Source: Ooceraea biroi (Eukaryota; Arthropoda; Insecta; Hymenoptera; Formicidae). Taken from it: a stretch of 64,000 bases of DNA. Of this stretch, positions 40,301 to 55,280 are shown piece after piece. The stretch spans positions 6,448,001 through 6,512,000 of the forward strand of contig NC_039509.1 in assembly GCF_003672135.1 (NCBI RefSeq), written 5' to 3'. Position 1 is the first letter of the stretch. Each line of letters starts with the position of its first letter. The notes beneath the pieces are model-generated. The model was not told the DNA's origin, did not search any database, and was given only the letters and a program-made list of their open reading frames with translations. Both the position numbers and the translations under genes were made by a program.

Positions 40301-43300
40301 AAAACATATGCTTTATACACCTCGCTTCGGAATGATGATGCGCCATTATGATTCTGACACATCATTAATTTCGTCAGCGCTTACGGCTGCTACTGTGCAG
40401 CGTATCGGACTTCTTGCGCGGATCCTCTTTAGAGGATAAATCGAAACGGTAGGACTCGCTCGCGATAAAGTATCCCCCGACTGTTAAGTTCCTGCCGTTG
40501 AGCCCCCTCATTCGCCGACAGTTTGTTACGCGTTCGGTGCGAGCGACGGTTAAACTCGAGAACTTCCGAGGATTCGCGTCTCAAGCTCAGCGAGATCGCT
40601 TCAAGAACTGAAGAATCCGACGTAAATGTAGTTACTCGAAAAATTCGCTCAGTTCATTTTCACGCACAAAGACGTGATCTAAAGAGCGGATCTTACGAGT
40701 TATGTATGGACTTATCTCATTCCTGCACTAATGCGTCCAATTTTAAAGCGCGGATCCATATTCGCTCGGCATTGCACTCGCGCAAATGTGTTTTTAATAT
40801 CAGCCGAGGGGAATGTATGAAATTTTAATGAGCCGCTTTAAGTGGAACGGTAGGATAACGTGCGTAATATATAGTTTTAGCCTTTATCTATGCATTTGGC
40901 GGTAAGAGCGAGGGACATCGGGATAGTAAATAAATGGTTTTACCGAGTTGCTCGACATTATAGAGAAGCACGCGGCGGCACTTCCTGCCGCGATACACGG
41001 CGGATCGTCAGAATTTTTTCCTTTCTTCGTCACCCGCAATTATTATCTGTACGCGCGCGCACGTACGTACGTACGGTAAAATATGTGTATATCTCGTCAT
41101 TTGCTCGGGCGTATCCGAGCGCAAATTGCACGCTATCACGCCGCGCGACAGTCATTAATTGATTGGCGAACGGAATCTCGCAAACGCGCGTCTTAATTTC
41201 ACCCAATTAGTCACGTCCGCTCGGGGTTGCCACCGGAGTTTCGAATCCGCGAGATCCCGAGAAGAGAACGCTCTATCAGCAAGGTTACTTTATAATAATC
41301 ATCGTTTCATGCCGCGAGACGCGCGTATCTCATCCGGCATTTTACAGAGTCCGAAGTGCTATCGATACTTTGTCACACGCAGCCGTCTGCCGTCGCGCCC
41401 TTATCGTAGCTTTAAAAGCACCGTGCGCCCGACCTTTAAGCCTGGAGTAATACCACTTCTCGAACGTCGCACTGAATGCGCGAATAGCACGTAATTTCGA
41501 GAAAGATATCAGAGTGCATCGGCGCGCGGAAACACGATGGAAGTGCGCACGTATGCATCGCGATGATATGTACGACATAGGAGAGCGTTAACGTAGGTGG
41601 TTTTGCCAATTAAAATACCGTACCGTTGGCGAGCCGGGCGCGGAACGGCGCACACGCGATTCTGCACTTCATCGACGTCGCGAATTTTTGATGCGTGCTG
41701 AAATATTATATGACTATATACTCCAACTCAAGTTGTTGGCTACAAATTTTAAAATTAGAAAACGCACATTGTTCATTAATAATAAGAAAATTTTTCATTA
41801 GTTTATTATCATGAGATGAAGTTAGCACAAGCGTTGATCAAAATATCTTTTGAAAAAAAGGAACTAAATTATGCTTCGGAATTATTTACGATCACAAATG
41901 TAAATCGCTGTGATCGTTACGAAACCGTTATGAAATGAGAAATGCTTCTATTTGTAAAAAAAAAGAGTTGTTTCATGAACATGTGTTAATGAAAGTTCTC
42001 GTAATCCTTCAGTCTAACGATGTGCTCTTTTAAATTGGAGTTTCTCTTTTTAACGCCCTGTATAGACATCGCGGGTGGTTGTAGGAGGCGGCACACAATG
42101 CGGCAGAAAACAAGAGTCGGTACGCACATCAAAGTTCCGGAAGTTATGAAGTGGGATGCCGGTGCATCCGGCGTAGACTGATAATCATCTGTACGAAATA
42201 CTTTGTAATCGTTAATTACGGCGCAGCCACGGACTTTCGAGAGCAGGATCAGGCGCCATCAGAGGGGGGACATGCGAAATAAAAGAGCGAATGAAAGAAC
42301 GATGGAGCCCTTTCACGTTCCGCTATCACAAAGTAGTGCTCGCGCGCGCGCACTTTGATCGCGACAGAGTCCTCCGCTTGTTCCGGCCCATTACAGTCGA
42401 GCAAACCCTTATCCACCACTTTGGTTTTTCATAATGACGACGAGAAATGTCGCAGAATATTTCACATAATCCGAGTACGCTCGTCCGAATATGCGTCTTG
42501 TCTCAAAACAGTATATGTGGCATTGACGTTATACTCGAATCTCCGAATTGATAGAACCATCAATAGCAACAAAATAGATATTTATTGATATCGTAGGCGA
42601 TTGTAAGATTCTTACAATATTGATCAAGGTTTGAGTTTTGATAATTGGCAACGACAATTAAAGATCATTTATTACTTTGATTTCTTTTCTTCCCTCACGC
42701 TAATTGTTCGGAAAATTTTCCATTGTGTCGTTTCACCATTATTCTTGAGCGCGAGTTAATACGAAAGAATGAGTCGAGATCGAGGACATTGAAGAACCTC
42801 GCTCGGTGCAAGAAGAGTCGCGCGTAACGGCTCGATAATCTCCGACAATTGAGCGGAAGCAATGATCTCTCGGGAGGAGAGCCGAGGTGATTCCGCAGGC
42901 AACGACCGAGTTCCTCGGCAATATTCAAATCGTTGGATCTGTCAGGCCCTGACAGGCTTCGGTAGGTCGTATTTCGTAGGCAGCCTCAAATGAGGCGGCG
43001 AAAGATTCCGCGAGAATTTCTTCTGCCGAACCCTCGCCGTGAAAAGCTCTTTCTTCCTTCCTTTCGAGGGGGCGTAACGTTTGGGTAAATGATGCGCGTT
43101 GAAAACGAATCGACTGACGAATCGAGCCGAGAGATCCGCTGCTAAAATATTCGAACGCTCGAGCGACTTCTAAACACTCGATATTGCAAGCATCAGCTGT
43201 TTTACTGCAGCTCCTCGGTCTCTTGATTTGAATAAAAATTTCTTCGGAAGACAGATGCCTAATTTTGCGTTCACCCGGCGGTAATCCCGCAAAAACGTGT

Positions 43301-43470
43301 ACGTGCAGATCGTTCATGCGCGCGTTACCGCGCCGCGCACGACAGCGAAAAACGCGCGCTCCTAATCGCTCTTGCGTATATATGTATGCTCGATATCTTC
43401 TTGCTCGCGCGCGCGGATATTCCCTCTTCTTAGTTATTACTCACTGCCGTTGATAATTATTGCGAACTGG

Positions 43471-43524
43471 TCTTTCTCGTTATCTCTATCTCTTTCTTTC
43501 TCTCTCTCTCGTTCTCTTCCTCTG
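43471..43524. repeat. CT-rich microsatellite
   Basis: TCTTTCTC and TCTC units in an imperfect pyrimidine run, in CpG-rich DNA upstream of a TATAAAAG match. It may be part of a promoter region, but no transcript start is evident. Confidence 0.85.
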
Positions 43525-43855
43525 CTCGCGACCAGCTGGCGTATTATGAAAACGGTGCCCAGGCTCCAAGCAGCTTCCGAGTTTCGCGCGCGCGGGTAAT
43601 CGCGATCGCTTCTCGGAAGATTTCGCCCCGTGGCCAGGGCGTGTCGGCCGCCCGTCGTCTTCTTCTCATTTCTTCGTTTCTTTGTTTCGTATCGTTCATT
43701 AAACCGCGCGCTCGCGTGCGCGCGCGCGCAGAGCGAGTCGAAGGCTCGTGCCGTGCAAGCCGCACCAGGAAATCAAGGCGAGTTATCATTACCATCTCGG
43801 CGGATTACCGTGGCGAAGCCAGTGCGTAGTACAACCCCGGCGCTAATAAGAGCAC

Positions 43856-43863
43856 TATAAAAG
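43856..43863 (+). promoter_or_regulatory. Possible TATA box in CpG-rich DNA
   Basis: TATAAAAG followed by GGACGACGG lies between a highly CpG-rich stretch upstream (GCGCGCGCGC near 43720) and GC-rich DNA downstream. No clear initiator or coding exon follows, so this is only a plausible core promoter element. Confidence 0.25.
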
Positions 43864-46800
43864 GGACGACGGTCGGAAGACGGGTGCGGGATGCGGGGCG
43901 CACACCCCGGAGGAGGCGGGCTAAGGCTGGGAGAAACGTTATAAAATCTACGCGACCGCAAAAACCGCAGCGTAGCGGCGCTCTAGGTTCAAGTAGCAAG
44001 TTCAGTGGCCTTGGTAGGTGCAGCCGTGGTGCGCCAGTCGTACGCGATCGGCCTCGATACCGCGGAAATTGCAACAGTCGCGTAAACGCGCGCCGCGAAA
44101 AAAATCCTATCGAATTATTCCCTCAAACGTAATATCGCACTTTATGAATCCCGTATCCCGCGGGCGTCATCCTCGACGTGGAATAAACTGCCGATCGAGT
44201 CGCCGCGGTAATTTATTGTTCTTTCTGATCTCTTTTTTCCACGTGTTACATGTCGATACGCGATATGAAGATTACACGACTTTTATTGCGTTATTAAGAA
44301 ACACGGCCGAGATTATTAAGCCTTATTGGAAGATATATCGCGCGGTAAACGCCGTAAAGTACAAACGCAGACGGGATAACTGTAAACGCCGGCTCGCACA
44401 AGCGAATGAACATGTTAGGCGTGCAGGTGTGTCCGGCAGGTCTGTTCGTTAAGAAAATGGAAAGTGTGTATGCGCACCGCGTTCTGTTAAATGACAGTAT
44501 TGATTGGCCGCGTACGGGGGTTTTTGCGCGCGGCGATACGATCGCCGGGGAGATCGATAGATTTGATCGTGATTACGCGTGGCACGGTCGCGCACGAGTG
44601 CCGCTGATTGCGTTTTAAAGCGTGTATCTAGCGCGAGAAAAACGATCTGATGCACTATGATTGCCGCCTCTCTTTCCCTCCCTGCGTCCCTCTCTCTCCC
44701 TCCTCGCTCGTAACGGGGAATACCCCTCGCGGCTATAGGTCGCTCGAAGATTTATTACTGCGTATCTACGAATTTTGCCCTGAAACGCTCGGGATTTGAC
44801 ATTTTTCCGAACACGGGAATAGCTGTCTGACATTTTCGCGAACGGAAATTCCACAACAAAGTTTCAGCAAATACCAGGGCACAGGATTGTCAGCAGAATT
44901 TACCGTCTCGTAATCACATCGTATGAAATGGACATCAAGACGCATAAATTAAATCGAAAATTCATGCAGCAAAGCGCAGCTATGATAAACGGATTCGTAT
45001 AGCTATATCCTTTCGAATAACGCGGTTGATGAGAATTTTTGTCCTGACGATCGATATCAGGATTTCGTAACTGAATTTCGCGTCTCCAATAGTTTCTTAT
45101 CCCGCGATCGACAGACGACACGTACGTCTCGATCGGACACGATCGGATATCTAGACGCGTCTAGCGCACGTTAACGGGCGTCAGGTGGATCGGGATGGAC
45201 CATCAAACTGGACGCATCCTCCGCCTGCATCTACGACCGACGTACATCGCGCATACATCAACCGGCAACACCATACCGGGATCTCGGTAGTATCGACGCG
45301 ATACTGGCTTCCACGCGTCTGTGAATTAGGGTTGGCTTGCTTTGGGTTATTATGTCATAACAGCATGACCACCTGGAGGCAATTGCCCGATGCGCCGCCG
45401 ATGCAACGACGAAACCTGTCGTCCCATTTATTGGCCTTTCGCGATCGTACACCTCGCCAGACGGAATTAGATCGGATACCCGGCGCAATCCGGCGATCGT
45501 CGTCGCTCGTTCTCCCTCGCTCGCTTGTATCTCCGTTTCTCGTGGACGGTATAATACGCGCGTATTTCGGATGGCTCATAGGCACACCGGAATACTAAAC
45601 AACGTCGCGTCGCGTCCTATTTGATTCCGCTTCTATTTGATCGCTCGACGTGGATGCATCGCCCGCCGCGGCCGAGCTGCGTCCGATATATTGCTGGAAC
45701 GTAATGGTGCGTTACGTAACACCGAAGAGCATTTCAATCACGTTCAACCGTTTCTCTTGGTATACGAAGCAATTCCGAAATGAACATAAATATCGTGGAA
45801 ACCATAGCTATCGAATTATAAATTTAAGTAATGAAAAAACATAGGAATGCAGGTTCCATGACATCCACTAATATAAGAAAAGGAGTTCTTATGATGAAAT
45901 TCATTCAATTGGGATCGATTTACGTATCCATTTATCTGAAGAATTATGTATCTATTTGTTGTGTAATTTTTCCCCGACTATTGCAAAGACAAAATTCTGT
46001 ATTGCAAATTGAAGGGTTACTTTCATTCTGACTATGTATGTGTGTGCACTTGATAACGAGGATAAATGAGTTTGTCAACGAGTTTGTGCATGCACGGTAA
46101 CTTTTTTCGTATTTCCTGGCATAATTGCATTCTGTGCGTTGCAACCGTGTGTTTTTATTACGTTATCGAAGCTTTTAATACGTTGACAGAGGAATAAGTA
46201 TTTAAAAAGATTATTCTGTTCCACATGTCGAAAATCAAAACGCGCTATAACATGTTATGTATTATAAATATCCCCAACAATTCCTTAGTTTTTTGTAAAC
46301 ATAAGATAAGTTGTCTCTTTATGTAGAATATCAAAGTATTAATACGTTCATGATATTCTCACAATCAAATTCCTTTTTCCAACCAAATTCTCACTTACTA
46401 AAGTAGATATATCTGTTTAGGAAGAATCTGCACCGAGTCTGAAAGCTTAAGATAACTAGGCAGTTTGACAATCGCGAAATAGTCTGTTCATTGAACTTTC
46501 GCGATTATTGATCGCGGAAGACCATACGGAAGAGATAAGAGACAACGAGATAGCGGCACCTTTCACATTTCTTTCGCATTTGCGCTATCATCCGACAATG
46601 TTGGCAAATTCCGCTATAATATCTCATTTCGAGATACGGAAACACTCGCAAACGTCCGCAGCGAATGATGACGCGCGTAATCTCGAAAGCCGCCAATTTT
46701 CGAGCTCTCGGATCGAGCGGGACTCGTTTTACGGACCCTACAAAGTATACTTATCACTTATGAGCACGCGGAGTGCGTCGACCTGTCGAGCGGGACGAAT

Positions 46801-49800
46801 CCCTCGACTTCTCTCAGCTCTCGCGGATGATTCATCCGCTCCTGTGTCAAAAGGCATTCAATTTGCCTCCCGTTGTCCCCGTCCTCCGCAAGATTAATGC
46901 AAGACACAAGGTGCAGTAGAATGCGCGATCGTAAAGACGTTATTTCTTTCTCTCAATCCCTCTCTTCTCTCGGATGGAATCATAAAATATGAAATGTATT
47001 AGATTGATAAGGCCGAGAGAGCGCTAGTCGGAGTGTTGGAGGGCGAGGATTTGGGGAAGGAGGGCAAATGACAGTGGTGGATTTAGCAAACGTGGGATCC
47101 CAAACACGAAGGACCGTTAGCTAAAGGAAAATTTATTTATTATAATAAACACGTACAAAAAATAGCATCGACAAAATTTTTAATAATTAACGATTATTTT
47201 TAAATGTACTTGTAACAAAAATGATTACAAATATCGTAGCAATATGGAAGGTGCAACAAGGAACACAATTATGCGAGAACGCATTATGTTCCACGCGATG
47301 CTTGCATCCTCTGTGAGGAATTATTCATTTCTTTGTGAGAAGTGTAAAAAGGGCGCGTTTTTTGCGCCTATTGAGCAATCCGTTACTGGCAAAGGGAAAA
47401 GGGACGCGACGGAGGGAAGCATAAACGTATTTACTCGGGCTCAGCATAATATCCACGTGCTTTTATAACCAATAAAAGTTACAGCTGACACTTCTCGTCT
47501 CTCTGCGGCGACTGCGATACGCGGCCGAATGCGCGGACACGCTTCTTCTTTCTCGGCCTCTGGTCGTCGTCGTGTGCGTTCTGAAAGCATGGCGGGTGTA
47601 CGCGCGGAACGAGGCGATTTATGAGTGACGAGCGACATGGTAACGAGCTTCGTGAGCGCGCGCACGATCCGAACAATCGGTCGCTTTGTGCCCGGGGAAC
47701 TCTTTGTGTCTTCCGCGCGCTGCTCCGAACGATTCGCGACTGCATCTTTTCGCGCGGTCTTAATTTAATTAAGCTGAAAGCCGCGCATTTGCGGCTAAAC
47801 GAATTACTGCAAAACCGTGTTTTGCATACGCCGTTTCTTCTCGACAAATCTCCAAAAATAGACATAGAGAGATTTCGAAGAACCATCTGGTGTGTTAGTT
47901 TATATTTTCGTATATTTTTGTAAATTTCGAATAATGTATTGATCGATATTTTATTTATGACCTTGATCATCGAGATATTAGATAGTGTATTCCTTTATGT
48001 ATTCTTCACGTATTCGGTTCAGTTATCGTGTCGCGTATTATACGACTCGATACGAAAGATGAACTCTCGTAGCCCGAAGCACATCTCGCGCAGAAGCTTC
48101 ATCTAATCTTAACGTATGCGGTACATATATATTTCGCTGTGTAATCACTTTCAGAATAGCATTTACCACTTACCGCACGCGTCAAGCGCGGTGCTTAAGA
48201 CATCGCACCTCATTACACTGGTTTCCCCGCCGCGTAATAAACCCTTCAAGGATTAATAAAGAAACGAGAGACGCGATAAGGCGTACGCGCAGCGGAGCTC
48301 GATTCGCCGCAATTAACAATATGCTCGCTCCGAGGAAATGGAGACGTACAGTGCGGAACGCGATCTACAGATATTAGATGCTCCCCATGGAGAAATAGTA
48401 TGAAATCCCATGTGTTACGATCGCGTGAACGATTCGCCATTGGCAGTCGAACTCTAAATTCCAGGACGATAAAGATTTTATGAAAGGCGCTGCGCGCGGA
48501 AGGGCGCTCTGGCAATTAGAAATATTCGTTCTGCGGGAACAGTTACTATCTTCGCTTAGGCTAGGCCGTTAGGAAAAACTTTTATCACCCGTGGATGGAC
48601 AAGGAGAGCGCGCGTCTGGATGCAGCGAAAGGGCCGAGACGCCAAATAGGGAAGAGAATGATAGCGTGACGAAGGGACGCGGACAACGGCCGGTATCGGA
48701 ATGCGAGCCACGCCACCGGCTCGTTAAAATTATGACCTTATTCTCAGCTAGGGAAAGAAAAGCTTCAGAGCGCGTCGCGATCTAGCACTATCACGTTCGT
48801 ACATTTCTATAATATCCAAGTACATTGAAATGCGACACTTCGAAACCGGAAAGAGCTCTCGTTCCTCTTCCTCTTCCTCAGACACTGAGAGAATCGTGAA
48901 GAATTACGCCACGAAAATACAGTCGAATCTCGCGTGACACTACGAATCCTCTTTCTTATTTAACGATTTTTAGGAAAATAAATATTCTTCCCATACATTA
49001 CATACCGCGGATGTGCATCGATGTTAGCGATGACGGTTGATGTATCTGACTCGGCGGCCCGTTTTATTGACGCTCGTTCGAAGTACACGCAATAATTCAT
49101 GCGGGTGCGCTGCGTAAAGATGGCAGCGATATGGGTAATAAAATACGCGGTGGCAAGAAATGTGATTTTATGATAAATATTAATGCTGTGCCGACGACAG
49201 CTCACCGTACTCGTGGCGGTGGCGGTGGAATCGGAGTCTGTGCCAGATGATGTTAAACGATTGAAGACCACGTCGATGTTAACTTTCATTGTCCGTGATT
49301 AATGGTGAAACGTTTCCGCCGGTTTTGTGCACGACCGCAGAAAGCTGCGTTAGGTACATCTGCGGTGTGCTCTATCGGACGACAGTTGCGGCGGTGTCGC
49401 AAGACTCGATGTAGGAAATGTAGAGGTCGATTTACAGTTACGGGAACGCCGATACAAGATGATACAATAAGGAAACAGGAAGGTACTAACGAGGCGGAAC
49501 GTTTTACTTATCGATATTGCGCAGGATCAGTAAAATATATTTATGGTAGAGTAATAAGAAAAGGAAGCTTCCTGGTTACCTGCGAAACAAAGTGTTTCGC
49601 CTCTTTATCTTTAAATGCGATAATAATTGCTTAATACTTAATTTTTATTGTAAGCGGAGTTCTTTAATTACGAAAAATGTTTCGACAAACATATATGTTC
49701 TAATTATCAAGAGGATACAGCTTTATGAGTTAATATTTAAACGAGACGATCTACCCTCCGTTTATTATATGTACGAATGCCATTTTCGCTTGAAAGTAAT

Positions 49801-50334
49801 TAAACCGTAAAACGGTTCTGGCGCGGAGTAAAGTTAGGAGAAGGTAACGATAGGAAACACCCGTTGAAGGGTTGATAAAGGCCGCGGTGCTAGTTAACGG
49901 GAAACGCTTTATATATCCCATTCCTCGGGGAATATCCGAAGAAGATAGCGCTTGATATACGATCGCATAGCCGTATAAATTAACTCCTGGTGACATTTAG
50001 ATTAATTGTTCCGCGTGCACGTCGCCCGGGGTATGCTTTTTAGGGTAAGGAATCGCGATCATTATTCCAACTGATCCCTGAGTGCGCCTTGCGGCTGTAT
50101 ATTCGAACGAGGAAATTTTTATAAAACGTAAATGGATAATATATCAATTTCAAACAAAACTACATACATATATATATATACACATAATGCATTTATAATT
50201 TATTGATTTAAACGTAATTTAACAGCTTTTGTAAAAAGAACAAAAGAGAGTGATACAGTTCGAGATAAATGTTTCCGCTAAAATCAATTTTGTAACCAAA
50301 CTTTTGTAAGATTTAAAAATAGGAAATTTGATTC

Positions 50335-50359
50335 CTCTCTCTCTCTCTCTCTCTCTCTC
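50335..50359. repeat. (CT)n microsatellite
   Basis: Twelve uninterrupted CT dinucleotides. The purity suggests recent expansion and probable length polymorphism between individuals. Confidence 0.95.
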
Positions 50360-53300
50360 AATCTTGATCAGAAAAATTGTAAATAAAGTTTAGTAGTAAA
50401 TTTTATTCGAGATACATCCCGTCACTAAAATGTAGATTCTCGAGCACTTTACATTTTAGAGATTGCTGACGTGCTCGAACGCAATTTCGTAATGTCTGCT
50501 CGCAAACTGGTATCAGAGATCTTCGATTTGATTGCAGCCGGTGCGCGTCGGGGGAGCAAGATCCCCGCGGGTACTACGGATACACACTAGTACATGAGGC
50601 GATCATTAGGACAAAACGTTTCCTTTGATCCCGTCACGATCGTTGCGTCCCACAGGAACATCCTGAAAACGATATGTCCAAGGTTCGCAGATCCTGCTCG
50701 TCCTCGCTCTTTACGGTCCTTTTTCTCTCTATCGTTATTGATACTCGACGGTCTTAGGCACGGATAGAGCTGCAGTAAGGCGCCCGCATTGTGTCAACAA
50801 CCCTCGAGAGAAAACCAGAAGCTGCGAATTATGATAGGGGCCCGAAGAGCCCCGGTGTTGTCATTAGTGGCGGGCGAGAAACGCGACAACACTCCTCCGA
50901 ATCTCACTGAGCACGTTTTCAAACTTGCCACAGTTGCCACGGTTCAGCTGAGATCTTTCAATGATACTGTGTGTTTTGATATGTTATTTCTCGTATGAGA
51001 AATAGTTTATTTCGGGCATAGTGGACAAGTGCATGTACACTATGCTCAATTGAAAAAAGAGATATTTCTCTTTCACGACTCAATAACTCAATAAAACTTG
51101 TGTAGTTATAAGGTCTTCTACATTTTACAATCGACCATTTATTATTGTCTCCCGTAATATCTTTCGAGTAGCACAATTAAATGGCGACGTGCAGGTTTTG
51201 AAATATCAGAAAAATTACGTTTGATTTTAATGAATATCGAGATAAAGTTTCTCCGTGGGTTTCCGCAATCGCGCAAACGATGCCAATTACACGTCGAGGC
51301 AACCGTCGACGCCGTAATTACCTTTCGGTCCATTTAAAGTTAACGGGAACCCCCGGCTGGATTGCTGCTGCAAAATTTTCATCCCCGTCGAGTCGCGACG
51401 TGTTTCTCTCTCTTTTTTTTGCTGCGGACGTCGCCGCCGCCGCCAACCAACCGATGGCGAGGAACAGCAATTTCCTGAGGAATATCCGGATTTACGGGGC
51501 TCCTCGAGGATATCGAACAAATTTAGCGCGAAACACGTAACGAACGAGTTCCGCGGCACCGGGCCGAGAGGACGGGGGAATGAAAGCACCGTACATATAT
51601 ACGGTAGCAGAAAACTTTAACTACCTCACAGCTCATAACCCCGTTATGACCCGTGACACGTATCTCCCGCGTTTTCTCTCTATCTTTTTCTCTCTTCACC
51701 ACTTATTATTTTCTTGCTCTTGAGTCCGAACAAATATCGTCGTTGAGCATTAGCGTCCGCACGGAGCTTGCCGATCAGCCGTGTTATCTCAAGCGAGACT
51801 CTTTCCGGATCAGAAACGGGGACTTAAGCCGCGCGGTCGCCGAGAGAGGACGATTTTCCGCCTCGCTATCGACTACCAGACGAGACGACGGCCACTTTTG
51901 TGCCGATCTCACGTGTCGGCGCGGATCTCTGATTCTCCTCGTAAACCTCAAAGATTGCTCGTGGGCGATTCCCCCCGGCCTGCTTGTTATGTCAGCACGG
52001 AGGGTTGGCCCCGCTTCCGTCCCCCTGCCCAGTGTCGCGTCGCTTTCAATAGATTTTTTTCCTCTCTCCCGATCTCTGCGGGCGTCGAGCAGATTCGTCG
52101 AGTGTGAGAGTAACAAGCTCCCAGCACATCCGAGAATATCTTCCGCAAATTTATTTATGGGCGACGCGCGAGGCGGAATGGTGCGCGCATTGTGTACCGA
52201 AGACGGTCTTACACACAACACCATGTATAGCTATGTGGCACGTACCGGCAAACGACGAACTTATTCATGAGCGGATTTAGGGCCCTGCCGTTGTTGTTTG
52301 CTTGTTTACTCATGTACCTAGCCTGATGTATTATTAGACGCTTACGGAGTATCACTGCCGACGGTGTTATCTTGACACGAGATGCAAATGTATGCGCGAG
52401 ATGCAAACGTATATTCGCGCGCGCTCGCGTGCGCATGTTAGCTCGTGAAGGAAGATACAAATCATAATCCATTGAACATACAAGAAACATTATACTTAAG
52501 GCTCGTATTATGTAATCTATAATTTTTATATATTATTCATTACGATGCTGTATTTCGCACAGTATCATATTAATATAAAACACAAGTGACAAGTATTCAT
52601 TTTTATTTAATTATTCATTTACTTCGTGCAATTGAAATATAAATGTCTGCGGACCGCGATTACGATGCGCTTATTAATCTGAAAGCTTCTGTCGCGGATC
52701 GCAATTAAGAGTATTCCGCGCGACGGCGCCCACCCTTTTAGTCATCTGAACGGAACGGAGCGTTTTAAGCGATGATTCAGCTTGAGACTGCGAGCAGCGA
52801 GAGACACCCTTCTGTCAGTCAAGGAAGCGTCAAAAGCTCCGCGACCATCCCTTGACAGCCACTTTAAAATTACACCGATAATGAAATCGAGGCCCCGCCG
52901 CTCCTAATTCCTAAGTCAAACCCCGCGCGCAGAGGCCGAGGAACAGATGCGGGCACAATGGCGAGTCGATCGTCGGTGCGAAATGAATTTAAAGTCGGGA
53001 TTTAGAGGCATCGACGACACAAAACATTCCCCCTTTTTTCGACATGACGTCGCAGTCACAATTATTACAAGCCGATCGCTCGTAACAGATATTGTTAGTC
53101 TTCGGCGAAAGGGGTGTGCGGCGCGGTAGGGTCGAAGAGCGTTAATGGCACTGTGTCGCGTATCGGCTTGCTATCTGGTCGAACGTAAACTCCACCAATA
53201 GCCAATTACCGAACCAAGCTGTGAGCGGTCTTATCCTCAGCACTCCGATCATTTTTTATTCGCATCAGGGTTTGCAGTGGAAAAGATAGACGATGTTGCA

Positions 53301-55049
53301 CGTGTAGAAACTCGCAGGGAAAAAAGTTAGTTCCCGGTCTTTAAAGTTTGTCGCGTTGATTAATCTCACGTCGCGATATAAATTGCAACAAGTATAAGGG
53401 CAGTATCGCGAAGAGCGTCTACGAGTTATGGTCCCCCGACGTCGTTGGCGTCTTATATGTTTTTCGCGTACTCGGGCGGGTACATAAAGCGCGCGTCGCG
53501 TGTACTTTCGTGCGAACGGCTCCGAGCGCCGCGATTTCCCAAGTTTCCGCGTAAGTTTGTCCTGTCCCATTTAGCGCGGAAGATTTAACACTTCCACTAC
53601 GTAGTTTACGATATACAGATACATGTATAGTACCTGCGCGCCCCGGTTACGAGTCGGGAGGAGACGAGTAGAGCGGCGTTGCACGTTGCGCGTATATACA
53701 TCGGAGGCAGCGGGCGTTATGCATGGGGTGCCATTCCGGCGCGCTTTAACACCCGTATATAAGGGTGAAATTACACCTCCGGCCATTCCTGTATTTTCGG
53801 AACTTGATTAACGCCACCGTCCTCGACGATTATGGCACTACGTGACGGGATTAGTTAGACACGTCACGAAACACGCTCGTTGTCCCTTCGACGATGTCCC
53901 TTCATCTTCTACAAATTTTCTTTATAAATTTCTAAAAATTTTAGTTACGTTTGAAATTATTTTTCTGCATTTTTCTTAACATGCAAGTCGTATATAAATG
54001 TAAGGACGATTACGAAAGGCAGATGGAAGTCATTCGCGAGATGCGTATTTATGAGCAACGTAGTGTAATCGGTTACGAAAATAAGTACGGAGCGACCGGT
54101 GCACGAGCAATAACCCAGTGGCAATAAAAGTAATAAAAACGCTGTTTTGGCATCCATAAAGCGCGTACTATAAATAACGTATAGCTCAATCTGCTGTTAT
54201 GCAAGCATCGATGAATCGGAAAGGAGCTTTACCGTTGTCGCGACGGCTCTACGAAACACTCCTGTCTCGTCGCCGTCGCCATCGATCTTTCACGCGGATA
54301 TAAAATCTTTCATTTCCATTTTGAAATTTGACGTGCGTAAGCGGGCGTGTGCATGCAGACACGCGGCTGGTGTCCCAGCGACAAGGGAGAGAGAGTTTTT
54401 AGTGTCTATGGGGGATGCGAGAGGCGATAAAAATCGCGAAACATTATACAGATTTGTCGGTCGGGCTGCTTTTACGATTTTTCTTCGCGCCGCCGTCCGT
54501 CGAAAAACGCCAGCCAACCGAACCGTCCGACTCTCACGCGCGCCCCGTTTCCCTTCCCACTTTTTATTCCCATAATTTAATTATCTCGGCTTTACGGCCG
54601 GGGACTAGCTCTAGTGGGTTAGATCCGGCGACCATAACGCCTCACATAAATCCAGACGAGAGATATCCCGTTTACTTCGCCCGTGCCTCTCCTCACGGTT
54701 ATTCCCCATAAACGGTAGCTCGACCGAAGAATGGAGCACGACGGTAGACGTCTGCCTTCGACTCCGCCGACCAATTTGCTGGACGCCGCGCCGCCTCGTT
54801 TAATCGAAACCCGTGATTCGACTATGAATTTACGAATTTACGGCTCGTCATAAATCACTCGGCGCGATAAGCCGGCCGTTATCGAGGAACGAAGTTATGA
54901 CAGCGGTGTACGGCTATTAGCGCGCATTATCACGGCGTATATACGTGCACATGTTACGCGTCCTATAAATATTTAATTAAATATGTAGATTCAGTCTTTT
55001 TTTACGAGAGAATCGTCACGTGCATTCCCCACTGTCGGCCGATGTTATC

Positions 55050-55280
55050 GGGCCGAAGTAATTAAATAAGCGCATCGCGCGCGTTCCGCGGCGCACGAGC
55101 GAGACAGACGACACGCGTAAGCGGGCGCGGCGCGGAAGTTTCGCACGCGGTGGACGAGGGCGAGTACGCCCTCGTGTAACAGCACGCTTCGGTGAGCATC
55201 GGTTGCCAGGTGGTCGCGTCGCCGGAAGCGGAACTCGGGTACCTCGAGGAGCGTCCCCGGGTAAGCGCTATGGAAATGAG
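55050..55280 (+). promoter_or_regulatory. CpG-rich segment, possible promoter or first exon
   Basis: A dense CpG cluster (GCGCGCGTTCCGCGGCGCACG, then GCGGGCGCGGCGCGG) that contrasts with AT-rich DNA just upstream at 54960-55010. A consensus splice donor, CCCCGG|GTAAGCG, ends a candidate exon at 55260. A perfect 9-bp stem with an AGTA loop lies inside (55154-55175). This could be a non-coding first exon or promoter. No TATA box or initiator was seen. Confidence 0.25.
55154..55175. repeat. Perfect short inverted repeat
   Basis: ACGAGGGCG and CGCCCTCGT flank the loop AGTA. In RNA this gives a very stable 9-bp GC-rich hairpin with no following T-run. It sits within the CpG-rich segment described above. 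Confidence 0.7.

Larger units (their letters stand above)
32777..43470. other. Long non-coding block
   Basis: About 10.7 kb with no recognisable gene. AT-rich parts lie at 32800-33130, 35400-35600, 35950-36200, 38030-38200 and 38580-38800. CpG-rich parts lie at 33590-34100, 37000-37470, 39000-39160 and 40450-41680. GGTA repeats (33921-33948) and a GAA/GA tract (37330-37377) are listed separately. ACGTACGTACGTACGG occurs near 41061. Two transposon-end-like strings (CCTGTATTTT near 35539, CCCTGTATA at 42057) lack partner ends. Open frames here are unconvincing. Confidence 0.55.
43525..55049. other. Long non-coding block
   Basis: No recognisable gene. The part from 43550 to 44200 is very CpG-rich. 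AT-rich DNA lies at 45760-46420, 47120-47230, 49620-49800, 50120-50420 and 52490-52640. A 205-residue frame at 51653-52270 is the longest in the window but has no domain. A weak candidate first coding exon (49206-49289, minus) and a lone hAT-like end (47072-47086) are discussed as findings. A repeated GCGAGATGCAAA string lies at about 52378-52414. Confidence 0.5.
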